29,843 nucleotides of DNA from JBASRP01 sp044866075 (GTDB taxonomy: Bacteria; Actinomycetota; AC-67), in NCBI GenBank assembly GCA_044866075.1, contig JBIOTQ010000060.1, positions 1 to 29,843 of the forward strand. Direction: 5' to 3'. This document shows, piece after piece, positions 1 through 7,313 of this stretch (positions within the stretch are counted from its first letter, which is position 1; every line of letters starts with the position of its first letter). The position numbers and the translations under genes were made by a program. Below the pieces are notes generated by a model. That model worked only from the letters and a program-made list of their open reading frames with translations, had not been told where the DNA came from and did no database searches.

Positions 1-1
1 G

Positions 2-140
2 ACTCCGCGGTTTCCCTCGCCCCCTCGCGAGGAATCGACCCATGGTTGCTCACGGCTACACATGTCGGCGGTCGACTTCGAACGCTCGGCGGCCCTGTTT
101 ATCAGCGTCGCAAACGCCGAACGGAACGGCCGTCTTTTCT
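2..140 (+). CDS. Possible C-terminal end of a gene entering from the left edge
   Basis: One plus-strand frame is open from the left edge to a TGA at 138-140. The last part (from an internal ATG at 62) favours G/C at third codon positions, as real genes here do, and ends in ...NAERNGRLF. The stop lies 16 bases before a good intrinsic terminator, which would suit the end of a transcription unit. The fragment is too short to recognise any family, and another frame is also open to 171, so it may be non-coding. Confidence 0.22.
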
Positions 141-156
141 GAGCAGCGGGAACGAT

Positions 157-182
157 CCCGCCTCGACTTGAGGAGGGTTTTT
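157..182 (+). terminator. Intrinsic terminator, plus strand
   Basis: The arms CCCGCCTC (157-164) and GAGGAGGG (170-177) pair over 7 of 8 positions with one G-A mismatch. The loop is GACTT and five T follow at 178-182. The T run is present only on the plus strand, so it would end a transcript from a gene beyond the left edge. The remaining bases to 239 hold nothing I can support. Confidence 0.55.
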
Positions 183-239
183 CGACTTGTGTAAGGCTGG
201 GGGCACACGCCAACCCTGGTCAGCCCAAAGCTCACGACG

Positions 240-1055
240 TCAGTTGGCGGTGGTTGAAGGCTGAGGCGTGGAGCAGTCGCCGCGCTCGATCCCGGCAGCC
301 CACGTGATCCCGCCGAGCAGCTGCTTGAGGAACATCGGGTCGGCGTAGGCCTCTCGGGGATGTCCGCCCGCCGTGTACCAGGCTCGGCCGCCTTCGAAAA
401 GGTGGCACCAGGACCACGGGTGATCCGAGCCCATCGCGCCGCCGGTGTAGGTGGACTCGTCGAGGCGCGCGAGCACATGAACGCTCGTGCGCGGGTTCGT
501 CCGGAAGTTGTACCACTCATCCGTTCGGCCCCAGCGGGCGGGAAGTCCGCGGGTAGCCGGGTGCCTCGCGTCTTCGATAACGACGTCGGCCGGCTGCACC
601 GCCGGGTGGCTCTTGAAGTATGCGCCGACGAGCTTTCCGTACCATCCCCACTTGTACTCCGTATCGCTAGCGGAATGGACCCCGGCGTACCCACCCCCGG
701 CTCGTACGTACCGTTCGAACGCTCTCTGTTGATCGTCGTCGAGGACATCGCCCGTCGTCAGAAGGAACACGACGGCTGCGTATCGGGCGAGCGTCGTGTC
801 GTTGAAGAGCGAACCATCCTCGGTGGCGTCGACGACCAGACCGCGTTCCTCGCCGAGCCGGCGAACGGCGGCAACGGCGTCCGGGATCGAATCGTGTCTG
901 AATGCGGCGGTGCGCGTGAACACCAGGATCCGAGATCGCTCCGTCGGCGACGGGGACGCGGAAGGCGTGGGTCGTGTGTCGCACGCGACGAGCGCGAGCA
1001 GCGCCACGATCAGAATGCTCCGGCGCGCGATCGCGTGGGGATCTCCAAACCCCAT
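240..1055 (-). CDS. ThuA-like domain lipoprotein
   Basis: This is a 271-residue protein of the ThuA-like (trehalose-utilisation / class I glutamine-amidotransferase-like) family, often found in secreted proteins of sugar metabolism; the substrate is not known. The N-terminus is a lipoprotein signal: basic ARR, a hydrophobic stretch, then lipobox ALVAC with Cys25 as the lipidated residue, so it should be anchored outside the membrane. Family features follow: ILVFTRTAAFRHDSI near the start of the mature domain, GGGYAGVHSASDTEYKW in the middle, and HPWSWCHLFEGGRAWYTAGGH near the end. ATG at 1055 is preferred because AGG lies 9 bases upstream; ATG at 1064 abuts the same AGG and is the alternative. 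It lies 50 bp downstream of a small membrane-protein gene on the same strand and is probably co-transcribed with it. Confidence 0.85.
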   Translation of the reverse strand: MGFGDPHAIARRSILIVALLALVACDTRPTPSASPSPTERSRILVFTRTAAFRHDSIPDAVAAVRRLGEERGLVVDATEDGSLFNDTTLARYAAVVFLLTTGDVLDDDQQRAFERYVRAGGGYAGVHSASDTEYKWGWYGKLVGAYFKSHPAVQPADVVIEDARHPATRGLPARWGRTDEWYNFRTNPRTSVHVLARLDESTYTGGAMGSDHPWSWCHLFEGGRAWYTAGGHPREAYADPMFLKQLLGGITWAAGIERGDCSTPQPSTTAN

Positions 1056-1105
1056 CGCGCTCATCCTATTTGGAAGCCTCTGGCTGGTTGTCCGGAACCG
1101 GGTCG

Positions 1106-1490
1106 TCAATGGAGTCGGCTCCAGTCGATGATGACGAGGATCGAGCGAGCGATCGCAATCGGCGGCGCGAGCGGTAACGGGAAACCAAGCCAGAATGTCC
1201 CGCCGGCCGGAAGGAGCGCGAGCCCCAGGATCGCGCCGCTCCGCATGCCGCTCCAGAGGAGAGATCCCGCGACGACCTCGAGGACGTTCACGACGAGGAA
1301 CGCGATCAGCAAGCGCTCGGTGGTTTTTATGCCTCGGCGTTCGAAGTAGCCGCCGCCATAGGCCCGGAAGCCGAAGATCATCGGGAGCTCCTGATGACGG
1401 CGCCAGGTTCCGGATCGCGGGCAGCACGGGCAAACCGAAGCCGGCGCCGTTGAACCGGACCAGGACGGCCGCCACGCGGATCGACGTCAT
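1106..1490 (-). pseudogene. Small four-helix membrane protein, broken by a one-base frameshift
   Basis: Two adjacent minus-strand frames together encode one protein of about 128 residues. The first begins at GTC-free ATG 1490 behind a strong GGAGG (3 bases before the start) and reads MTSIRVAAVLVRFNGAGFGL...AIRNL. The second continues with ELPMIFGFRAYGGG...RRGI.TT and three hydrophobic segments ending at 1106. From memory, an uncharacterised actinobacterial membrane family has this exact order (xAxRNL, a short linker, then GFxAYGGGxFExxGIxTT, LLxxFLxVxxLEVVAGxLLW). Adding one base near 1395-1402 would join the frames. An in-frame ATG at 1381 behind AGGAG could yield a shortened product. I cannot tell a sequencing indel from a real mutation. 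The ThuA-like lipoprotein follows on the same strand. Confidence 0.6.
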
Positions 1491-1528
1491 CTGCCTCCAG
1501 CCCGTTCGGAAGCAAGCGCAGGGCGAGC

Positions 1529-1555
1529 GATTACTTTCGCATCCACCGGCCGTCT
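1529..1555 (+). promoter_or_regulatory. Candidate ECF-type promoter upstream of the alpha/beta hydrolase
   Basis: GATTACTTT (1529-1537), 14 bases, then GTCT (1552-1555) followed by AC. It matches 7 of 9 positions of the GATGAGTTT element seen three times at 10.0-11.5 kb, with the same spacer and the same GTCT. It lies about 30 bases before the hydrolase start at 1587. Alternatively it could be read as a housekeeping promoter with TACCCT as the -10. Membership in the ECF regulon is an inference. Confidence 0.45.
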
Positions 1556-1586
1556 ACCCTAGCGACGAGACCACAGGAGGTCGGAG

Positions 1587-2426
1587 ATGGCAGGGAACGC
1601 GAACGTCATGGTCGACTCGCTGAAGGTGCCCGGCGCGACCCTGTACTACGAGGTCCGGGGGTCGGGGCCGCTACTCCTCGCGATCCCCGGCGGTCCCGTG
1701 GATGCCGGCGTCTTCACGGACCTCGCGAACCACCTGGCGGATCAGTACACCGTCGTGACCTACGACCCGCGCGGCCACTCGCGCAGCACGCTCGAAGGCG
1801 CGGCAGAGGACATCCCCGCGAGCGTGCACGCGGAGGACGCGCACGAGCTGCTCGCGTCCCTCACGACGGAGCCGGCGTACGTCTTCGGTAGCAGCGGCGG
1901 CGCGACGATCGGTCTCGATCTGGTCGCCCGCTACCCGGAGCAGGTGCGCACGTTGGTCGCGCACGAACCTCCCTTGATGGCGATCCTTCCCGACATCGAC
2001 CGGTGGCGGACGAAGCTCGACGAGATCCAGGCGGCATACAAGAGCGCCGGCGCGTTCGCCGGGATGCAAGCTTTCGGCAACGCCGTGGAAGAGGGCGGCC
2101 CCAAGTACGAACCGCCGACGGAGCCGACCCCGGAGATGATGGAGTTCATGGGCCGCATGATGGGGAACTTCGATCTGTTCCTCGCCCACGAGCTCCTCCC
2201 GATCAGCCTCAACATCCCCGACATCGAAGCTCTCCGGTCGACGTCCACGCACATCGTCGTCGGCGGCGGCGAGACCTCCGGCAAGCAGGGCGCGCGCCTG
2301 GCGGCGACCGAGCTCGCGGCGCGGCTCGGCATCGAGCTCACGTCCTTCCCGGGCGGACACGGCGGGTTCGGCGCGGATCCGGTCGAGTTCGCAGAAAGGC
2401 TCCGGGTGGTCCTCCGCTCGAGCTGA
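1587..2426 (+). CDS. Alpha/beta hydrolase
   Basis: This is a 279-residue soluble alpha/beta-hydrolase-fold protein, close to the usual family length. The oxyanion-hole region is AIPGGP (33-38), the strand-3 motif is YDPRGHS (59-65), the nucleophile elbow is GSSGG (101-105, Ser103), and the probable catalytic His is in GGHGG (His258). It has no signal peptide. AGGAGG ends 6 bases before the ATG, supporting the start. Such proteins hydrolyse esters, epoxides or C-C bonds; the substrate cannot be read from sequence. The cap region is rich in Met and Glu. It is divergent from the membrane protein/ThuA pair and has an ECF-like promoter in front, so it may belong to a stress regulon. Confidence 0.9.
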   Translation: MAGNANVMVDSLKVPGATLYYEVRGSGPLLLAIPGGPVDAGVFTDLANHLADQYTVVTYDPRGHSRSTLEGAAEDIPASVHAEDAHELLASLTTEPAYVFGSSGGATIGLDLVARYPEQVRTLVAHEPPLMAILPDIDRWRTKLDEIQAAYKSAGAFAGMQAFGNAVEEGGPKYEPPTEPTPEMMEFMGRMMGNFDLFLAHELLPISLNIPDIEALRSTSTHIVVGGGETSGKQGARLAATELAARLGIELTSFPGGHGGFGADPVEFAERLRVVLRSS

Positions 2427-2516
2427 CCGAGCGCGGCCCTGAGCGTCACTCGCAGGCGGGAACGCGCCGCGCACTTTGCTCGGGAACCGAGTCCGCGCCC
2501 GACGCGTCAAAGGCAC

Positions 2517-2969
2517 GTGAGGCTCTTGGGGGCGCTCCTCGTGGCCGCGCTGTTCGGGGCCTGTACGTCCACCCCCGAGCCGCGCGCACCCTTCGCCCTC
2601 GGCGTGGCGCCCTCGACGGTTGCGCCGGCGCCGACGGTGGATCCCGCTCGGGCCACGTTTCTCCTGACGGTCAGCAACCAGAGTTTCCGCGAGCAGCGCG
2701 TCGCGATAACCGTGGCGGTCGATGGACGCCGTCTCATCGCACAGGACTTCGACGTCGAGGGCCAGCACAACTTCGTCGGGTTCGCGTTCGACGTCGCGCC
2801 GGGTCGCCACGTTCTGACGGCAACCGGCTCGGTCCGAACGACGCATCGCGAGACGTTCGTCATCCCCGACTCGGGGAAGCGTTACGGCGTCCTCCAGTAC
2901 TGGAACGAAGGAACCGAAGCCCCGTTCTTCACGTGGAGTTTCCGCGCAGACCAGCCCGGCTTCGGCTAG
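2517..2969 (+). CDS. Small secreted lipoprotein, function unknown
   Basis: The product is 150 residues. It starts at GTG with AAAGG 4 bases upstream. The N-terminus is a clear lipoprotein signal, MRLLGALLVAALFGAC, with Cys16 in lipobox LFGAC. A Pro/Ala/Thr-rich linker of about 25 residues follows, then a domain whose alternating hydrophobic pattern (FLLTVSNQSF, VAITVAVDG, GRHVLTATG) suggests an immunoglobulin-like beta sandwich. I do not recognise the family. It lies 90 bp after the alpha/beta hydrolase on the same strand and may share its transcript. Confidence 0.75.
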   Translation: MRLLGALLVAALFGACTSTPEPRAPFALGVAPSTVAPAPTVDPARATFLLTVSNQSFREQRVAITVAVDGRRLIAQDFDVEGQHNFVGFAFDVAPGRHVLTATGSVRTTHRETFVIPDSGKRYGVLQYWNEGTEAPFFTWSFRADQPGFG

Positions 2970-3010
2970 ACCCGCGGAAAGCGGGGCCGCAGGGAAACTC
3001 CGCCGGTGCA

Positions 3011-3264
3011 TTGAATCTCTACGCGATGCCATCGAACCACGTCCGCCGAGGGGCCGTCGGCGTCGGCGGCTGCAGCGCCGACGGTGCCTGCAAGGCGGTG
3101 CTCGATTTCGTCGACGTCGCGTACGACGATGCGGGGATGCCTTGGGCGCGTTCGTCGACGACTGTTCGATGTCGCGTGACTTCACACCGATCTTCACGCG
3201 CTCGGCCGAGGCCTGCGGCGACGGCGTGGGCGAGGGCATCGTGTTGAAGCTCGAGCCCTCGTAG
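3011..3264 (+). pseudogene. Remnant of a sialidase-like (BNR-type) secreted protein C-terminus
   Basis: A plus-strand frame reads MPSNHVRRGAVGVGGCSAD.. ACKAVLDFVDVAYDDAGMPW. One base later in phase it continues GAFVDDCSMSRDFTPIFTRS..GDGVGEGIVLKLEPS and stops at 3262-3264. The pattern Cys...LLDF.DV..D..G....FVDDC at the very end of a protein resembles the tail of secreted BNR-repeat / exo-sialidase-like proteins in actinobacteria. The join falls in a GGG run (3144-3146); one more G would restore the frame as PWGAFVDD. No upstream beta-propeller sequence is present, so it is probably a decayed fragment. The family call rests on recall of the motif pattern only. Confidence 0.35.
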
Positions 3265-3270
3265 CCGAAC

Positions 3271-4395
3271 CTACGCGGGCGCGGCGCTCGTCCAGTCGGC
3301 GAACCCCGTCGGCGCGTGCGGCCCGAGGATCAACTGCTCCAGTACGCCGATCCCCTCGCCCTTGTCGCTGCGCACGCGAACGAGTTGTTCGACGTGATAG
3401 TTCTCCGGCAGGAGCGGATCGAGGGTCTTCTCCTCCCACATGTCGCTCCCGACTTCTTCATCGCCGTGCCACAACCCGTGTATCCACTTGGGATTCAGGT
3501 AGCCGATCCCCTTGAGACGGAAGTCGAGGATCGGCTCGAGCGCATGACGCTCGACGCCGTCGGCGAACGTGAACGTGAACGTCGACGAATCGGTGACGCG
3601 CGTGCCCGGCCGCATCGTCAGCTCGTAGTCGACGCCGCGCGGCCGCCGCAGCGCTGCCTCGTTCCCCCACGTCTGCTCGCCGGGAGCGAGCAGCGGGACT
3701 TCCGAGGCCGTCCAGTACCACCGGTATCCGTCCGGGCGCTCGAACAGCATCACGTGCGTGCAGCGGTCCTCGAAATGGATCGGTGCCCACAGGTAGAAGA
3801 CGCCCGGCGGGTTCCCGCTGCGCGGCGGCGCGCCTCCCGGCGTTTCGCCGATCCAGCGGATCCCCCACGACCGGTCCTTCGTGCCGCGCGAGTTCTCGCG
3901 CGTGACGGCGATACGGTCGCCGCCGGTGTCGATCGTCCCGAGCCAGGTGCCGTACTGGGTTAGGCGCGTCGTGTCTTGTGCGACGGCGACGCCGGAGATC
4001 TGCGTCTGGCGCGGCTCCTCGATCGCCATCGTCCGCGCCTCCCACGTGATGTCGGCCCCGATGCCGAGATGCTCCGCGTCGACGATCACGCGGTTGATGC
4101 GGAGCGGCTCGACGACCTCGATCGAGATGGGGCCGATCCGTGAGATCGTGTGATCGAGGGGCAGGCGTCCCGACGCGAACACCGCGCGCTGCACGCCGCC
4201 TCGCAGCACGCTGAAGGCCGCGTCGATCACGTCGCGGTTGGGGTAGACGCCGAGCGCGACGGCGAAGAACCACTCGCCGCCGACCTCGTAGCCGTTGAAG
4301 AAGTAGCGGTCGTAGTGGTTGCGGTCGCCGCTCACGGGATGCGCGACGGGCATCGACGTCTGATGAACGGCGTAATCGTCGAACGGCGTGATCAT
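3271..4395 (-). CDS. Uncharacterised lipocalin-like protein (DUF7064/DUF7065-type)
   Basis: A 374-residue soluble protein from ATG 4395, which has AAGGGTGAGG just upstream. Earlier in-frame codons are Arg-rich and cross into the divergent promoter, so they are excluded. Conserved-looking blocks are HQTSMPVAHP and DRNHYDRYFFNGY near the N-terminus, FFAVALGVYPNRDVIDAAFS, TRLTQYGTW, GTKDRSWGIR and FYLWAPIHFED in the middle, and PKWIHGLWHGDEEVG near the end. This is a common actinobacterial family of unknown function, probably a double lipocalin-like beta barrel related to the CrtC/AttH fold, often near steroid or lipid degradation genes. It is divergent from an SDR across a KstR-like operator. 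No enzymatic role can be assigned. Confidence 0.8.
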   Translation of the reverse strand: MITPFDDYAVHQTSMPVAHPVSGDRNHYDRYFFNGYEVGGEWFFAVALGVYPNRDVIDAAFSVLRGGVQRAVFASGRLPLDHTISRIGPISIEVVEPLRINRVIVDAEHLGIGADITWEARTMAIEEPRQTQISGVAVAQDTTRLTQYGTWLGTIDTGGDRIAVTRENSRGTKDRSWGIRWIGETPGGAPPRSGNPPGVFYLWAPIHFEDRCTHVMLFERPDGYRWYWTASEVPLLAPGEQTWGNEAALRRPRGVDYELTMRPGTRVTDSSTFTFTFADGVERHALEPILDFRLKGIGYLNPKWIHGLWHGDEEVGSDMWEEKTLDPLLPENYHVEQLVRVRSDKGEGIGVLEQLILGPHAPTGFADWTSAAPA

Positions 4396-4436
4396 GGCCT
4401 CACCCTTCCATCCACAGCCGACGTGCTTACGATTGT

Positions 4437-4450
4437 TGAAACCTGTTCTA
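4437..4450. promoter_or_regulatory. KstR-type operator between divergent genes
   Basis: TGAAACCTGTTCTA fits the published KstR consensus TNNAACNNGTTNNA at all eight fixed positions. It lies in the 65-bp gap between the lipocalin-like gene and the SDR, 41 bases from the first start and 10 from the second, so one repressor could control both. KstR is the TetR-family repressor of cholesterol catabolism in mycobacteria and rhodococci. No kstR gene is in the window, so a different TetR protein with the same half-sites is possible. Confidence 0.6.
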
Positions 4451-4460
4451 ATAGTCAAGC

Positions 4461-5282
4461 GTGTCTCGACGAGGAACGTTCGCCACTCGGTACGGCCCGT
4501 GGGCCATCGTCGTCGGCGCCGGTCAAGGGATCGGCGCGGAGTTCTGCCGCCAGCTCGCTCGCCGCGGCCTGAACCTCGCGATGGTTGCGCTTGAAGACGA
4601 GGAACTGCGGGCCTTGGAGACACGCCTCCACGACCAACACGGCGTCCAGACCCGCGTCGTCGTCGGCGACATCATGGCGCCGGACGTCCTGAGGAACGTC
4701 GCGGCAGTCACGAACGACGTCGACATCGGTCTGCTCGTCTACAACGCGGCGCTGTCGACGACCGAGGCCTGGCTCGACACGCCGATCGAACGTCATCTCT
4801 CCATGGTCGACGTGAACGTACGCGGCCCTCTGATCCTGATGGATCACTTCGTCCGGCCGATGATCGAACGGGGTCGCGGCGGCGTGATCCTGCTGAGCTC
4901 GATGTCGGCCCTGCAGGGCTCACCGATGGTCGCGACCTACGCTGCGACTAAGGCGTTCACGCTCAACCTCGCGGAGTCCCTGTGGGACGAGTGGCGCCGT
5001 GCCGGCGTCGACGTCACTGCGCTCGTGCCGGGCCCGACCGACACGCCGGGGTTCCGCGCGAGCGCGCCGCGTTCGACGCGCGGCACGCCGGAACCGATGC
5101 CGGTGGGTCCGGTTGTGGCCGAGGCCCTTGCGGCCCTCGGCTCCCAGCCGTCCGTGATCCCCGGCCGGATGAACAAGATCCTTGGGTACGCGTTCTCGCG
5201 CGTGATCCCGCGCCGTCGAGCCGTCGGGTTCATGGGCCGGACGATGCGAGCGATGTACGGGAAGCGCGAGGGCCGCTCGTAG
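4461..5282 (+). CDS. SDR-family oxidoreductase
   Basis: A 273-residue short-chain dehydrogenase/reductase starting at GTG. The cofactor-binding motif is VGAGQGIG (18-25), a GxxxGxG variant of the usual TGxxxGIG. The NAG-equivalent is YNAAL, and the catalytic residues are Ser in LLSSMSA and Tyr/Lys in YAATK. The proline-glycine turn VPGPTDTPG follows. A C-terminal extension of about 50 residues is rich in Arg and aromatic residues (RVIPRRRAVGFMGRTMRAMYGK), as in SDRs that touch membranes or lipid substrates. The start lies 10 bases from the KstR-like operator, so steroid or fatty-acyl metabolism is a fair inference; the substrate is unknown. Confidence 0.88.
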   Translation: MSRRGTFATRYGPWAIVVGAGQGIGAEFCRQLARRGLNLAMVALEDEELRALETRLHDQHGVQTRVVVGDIMAPDVLRNVAAVTNDVDIGLLVYNAALSTTEAWLDTPIERHLSMVDVNVRGPLILMDHFVRPMIERGRGGVILLSSMSALQGSPMVATYAATKAFTLNLAESLWDEWRRAGVDVTALVPGPTDTPGFRASAPRSTRGTPEPMPVGPVVAEALAALGSQPSVIPGRMNKILGYAFSRVIPRRRAVGFMGRTMRAMYGKREGRS

Positions 5283-5300
5283 CGTTCCCACCTGGGCGGC

Positions 5301-5327
5301 GACGAATCGGCCGCCGTTCGCGTGTCT
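5301..5327 (+). promoter_or_regulatory. Weak ECF-like promoter upstream of the SnoaL/sigma pair
   Basis: GACGAATCG (5301-5309), 14 bases, GTCT (5324-5327) then TA. The spacer and GTCT match the promoter set at 10.0-11.5 kb, but only 5 of 9 upstream-element bases agree with GATGAGTTT. It lies 49 bases before the start at 5377. It may be the autoregulatory promoter of the neighbouring ECF factor with its own -35 preference. Confidence 0.25.
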
Positions 5328-5376
5328 TATCGGCCAGAGTTTCGGCAGAGGGCCGGACCCCGGCGTTGGAGACGCA

Positions 5377-5742
5377 ATGGGCAAGGCGCGAGAAGTCGTC
5401 GAGCGGTACTACGACGCGTTCGATCGGAAGGACCCGGCGTGGAAGGAGCTCGTCGCTCCGGACGTGAGGTTCGCCGGTCCCCTACAGAGTGCCGAGGGCT
5501 CCGAGCAATTCAACGAGCTCACGGAGATGTTCCTCCAGTTCCACAAGGCGACGCAGGTCGTGGCCCGCTTCGAGGACGGGAACCGCGTGTGCTCGATCCT
5601 CGACTTCGACCTGGCTACGCCTGCCGGTGGGCAAATGTCTTGCCTCGTGACCGAGCTGGCGACGGTCGCCGATGGCAAACTCTCCGATGTGACGATCATC
5701 TACGACCCGCGCGCCTTCGCGGCCGCCTTCGGCCTGTCATGA
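5377..5742 (+). CDS. SnoaL-like (NTF2-fold) protein
   Basis: The 121-residue protein has the SnoaL/NTF2 pattern: helix REVVERYYDAFDRKD, then VAPDVRFAGPLQSAEG, an FLQFHKATQVVARFEDG strand-rich middle, and a closing LSDVTIIYDPRAFAAAFG. Such domains form an alpha+beta cone with a pocket used for small-molecule binding or isomerase/cyclase-type chemistry. Its stop overlaps the next start (ATGA at 5739-5742), so it is translationally coupled to an ECF sigma factor that itself ends in a SnoaL-like domain. A sensing or modulating role for that factor is plausible but inferred. Confidence 0.85.
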   Translation: MGKAREVVERYYDAFDRKDPAWKELVAPDVRFAGPLQSAEGSEQFNELTEMFLQFHKATQVVARFEDGNRVCSILDFDLATPAGGQMSCLVTELATVADGKLSDVTIIYDPRAFAAAFGLS

Positions 5743-6746
5743 GCGGGGTGGCCGCCGAGACGGAGCTGGTCGAGCGCGCGCTCGCCGGCGACCACAGAGC
5801 TTTCGATTCCCTCGTCGAGCCGTATCGTCACGAGATCCACGTCCATTGCTACCGGATGCTCGCGTCGCTCCACGACGCGGAGGACCTCGTACAGGAATCT
5901 CTGCTTCGGGCTTGGCGAGGCCTCAGGACGTTCAAAGGCAATGCGCCGGTCCGCGCATGGCTCTACAAGATCGCCACCAATACCTGCCTGAATCACTTGC
6001 GTCGGCGACCCCGGGTCGTGGTCCCAGCCGATGCGGACGAACCCGGATCGCGCCCAGCCGTGATGGAGCTTTTCTGGATCGAGCCGTACCCCGACGAACG
6101 CTCGGCAGATCCTGCCGAGCGCGCGATCACCCGTTCGCAGACGTCGCTCGCGTTCCTGTGTGCGGTGCAACTCCTTCCACCGCTCCAACGCGCCGTCGTC
6201 ATCCTCCGCGACGTGCTCGACTTCTCGGCGAAAGAGGTCGCGGCTCTCCTCGATACGACGCCGGCGGCGATCCACAGCGCGCTGCAACGGGCGCGCGTGC
6301 GACTCTCTCCCGAGCTCCGTGCGGAGCCGCCGTTCGCGGGACGCGACGCTGCACCCGAGGAAGAACTTCTGGTGCGACGTTTCGTCCGCGCCTGGGAAGC
6401 CGGCGACGTCCCCTCCCTCGTGCGTCTGCTCGCGGAGGACGCGACGCTCGCGATGCCGCCGGCACCAGTGTGGTTCCGCGGGCGCGAGGCGATCGGCGAG
6501 TTCCTCTCGACGGTTCCTGCGGAAGGGCACCTCGAGCGCATCCCGCTGGTTCGGGTGCGGGCGAACGGCACGCATGCGGTCGCGGCTTACATGCCCGGCG
6601 AGCAGGCCGTTCCCGAGGCGTACGGGATCATGGTGCTCACCATCGAGGGCGATCGGATCACGGCCATCACCGGCTTCGCCAACCCGGCCTTGTTCCCCCG
6701 GTTCGGCTTACCGGCGATCCTCAACACCGCGACGGCACGGACGTAG
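5739..6746 (+). CDS. ECF sigma factor with C-terminal SnoaL-like domain
   Basis: This is a 335-residue extracytoplasmic-function sigma factor that should direct RNA polymerase to a small regulon. Region 2 covers about 15-92 (HCYRMLASLHDAEDLVQESLLRAWR, then RAWLYKIATNTCLNHLRRR). Region 4 covers about 140-200 (LPPLQRAVVILRDV, FSAKEVAALLDTTPAAIHSALQRAR). A SnoaL-like domain fills about 210-335 (VRRFVRAWEAGDVPSLVRLLAEDATLAMPP, FPRFGLP at the end). This layout is that of the TIGR02960/SigG-like group, where the tail usually replaces a separate anti-sigma factor. The start overlaps the upstream SnoaL gene by ATGA. It is a relative of the factor at 10179-11192. Confidence 0.9.
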   Translation: MSGVAAETELVERALAGDHRAFDSLVEPYRHEIHVHCYRMLASLHDAEDLVQESLLRAWRGLRTFKGNAPVRAWLYKIATNTCLNHLRRRPRVVVPADADEPGSRPAVMELFWIEPYPDERSADPAERAITRSQTSLAFLCAVQLLPPLQRAVVILRDVLDFSAKEVAALLDTTPAAIHSALQRARVRLSPELRAEPPFAGRDAAPEEELLVRRFVRAWEAGDVPSLVRLLAEDATLAMPPAPVWFRGREAIGEFLSTVPAEGHLERIPLVRVRANGTHAVAAYMPGEQAVPEAYGIMVLTIEGDRITAITGFANPALFPRFGLPAILNTATART

Positions 6747-6818
6747 CGAGCGCCTCTGAAGCCGTGGCGGCCCACCCCTCAGCAGCTCGCGGACGCGCGC
6801 GGCAAGACGATCCGCGAC

Positions 6819-7313
6819 GTGATCGCGCCGGATCTCTGCGTGCTGTTCGTGGGCATCAACCCCGGGCTCTACTCCGGCGCCGTAGGCCGGCATTTCGCGC
6901 GGCCCGGCAACCGGTTCTGGAAAACGCTCCACCGCGCCGGTTTCACGGACGAGGAGCTCTCGCCGTTCGATCAAGAACGACTCCTCGACGACGGCATCGG
7001 CATCACGAACCTCGTCGCGCGCACGACCGCCTCGGCCGCGGAGTTGAGTGCCGATGAACTGCGAAAGGGCGCGGCGAACCTCGCCCGCAAGGTGACGCGC
7101 TACCGCCCGCGCGTCGTTGCGGTCCTCGGGATCGGCGCGTATCGCGCGGCTTTCGACCGCCCGCGCGCGACGATCGGCGCGCAGCCGGAGACGATCGAGT
7201 CCGCTCGGGTATGGGTTCTTCCGAACCCGAGCGGACTCAACGCCAACTATCAGCTACCCGAACTCGCGCGGTGGTTCCGCGCGCTGCGGCGCGAGGTCAC
7301 TGAGCGGGCATAG
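6819..7313 (+). CDS. mug: Mismatch-specific (G/U) DNA glycosylase, Mug type
   Basis: This is a single-domain uracil-DNA-glycosylase superfamily protein of the Mug family, which removes uracil or ethenocytosine from mispairs in base-excision repair. The catalytic block GINPG begins at residue 12, and the second signature NPSGLNANY lies near the C-terminus. GNRFWK and GIGITNLVAR are also typical. GTG 6819 is the first standard start, but there is no clear ribosome site. The frame is open back to the sigma-factor stop, and the upstream codons (RPTPQQLADARGKTIRD) look like a genuine Mug N-terminus, so initiation at CTG 6756 is possible. It ends 17 bp inside the convergent VOC gene. Confidence 0.88.
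   Translation: MIAPDLCVLFVGINPGLYSGAVGRHFARPGNRFWKTLHRAGFTDEELSPFDQERLLDDGIGITNLVARTTASAAELSADELRKGAANLARKVTRYRPRVVAVLGIGAYRAAFDRPRATIGAQPETIESARVWVLPNPSGLNANYQLPELARWFRALRREVTERA

Noticed and set aside
1671..3239. A 522-residue minus-strand open frame
   Set aside because: It is antisense to the alpha/beta hydrolase and lipoprotein genes, is dominated by Arg, and has no recognisable domain; long spurious frames are expected at this GC content.
2003..3247. A 414-residue plus-strand open frame
   Set aside because: Most of it is an alternate frame of the hydrolase and lipoprotein genes. Only its last part (from about 3011) looks like real, decayed coding sequence.
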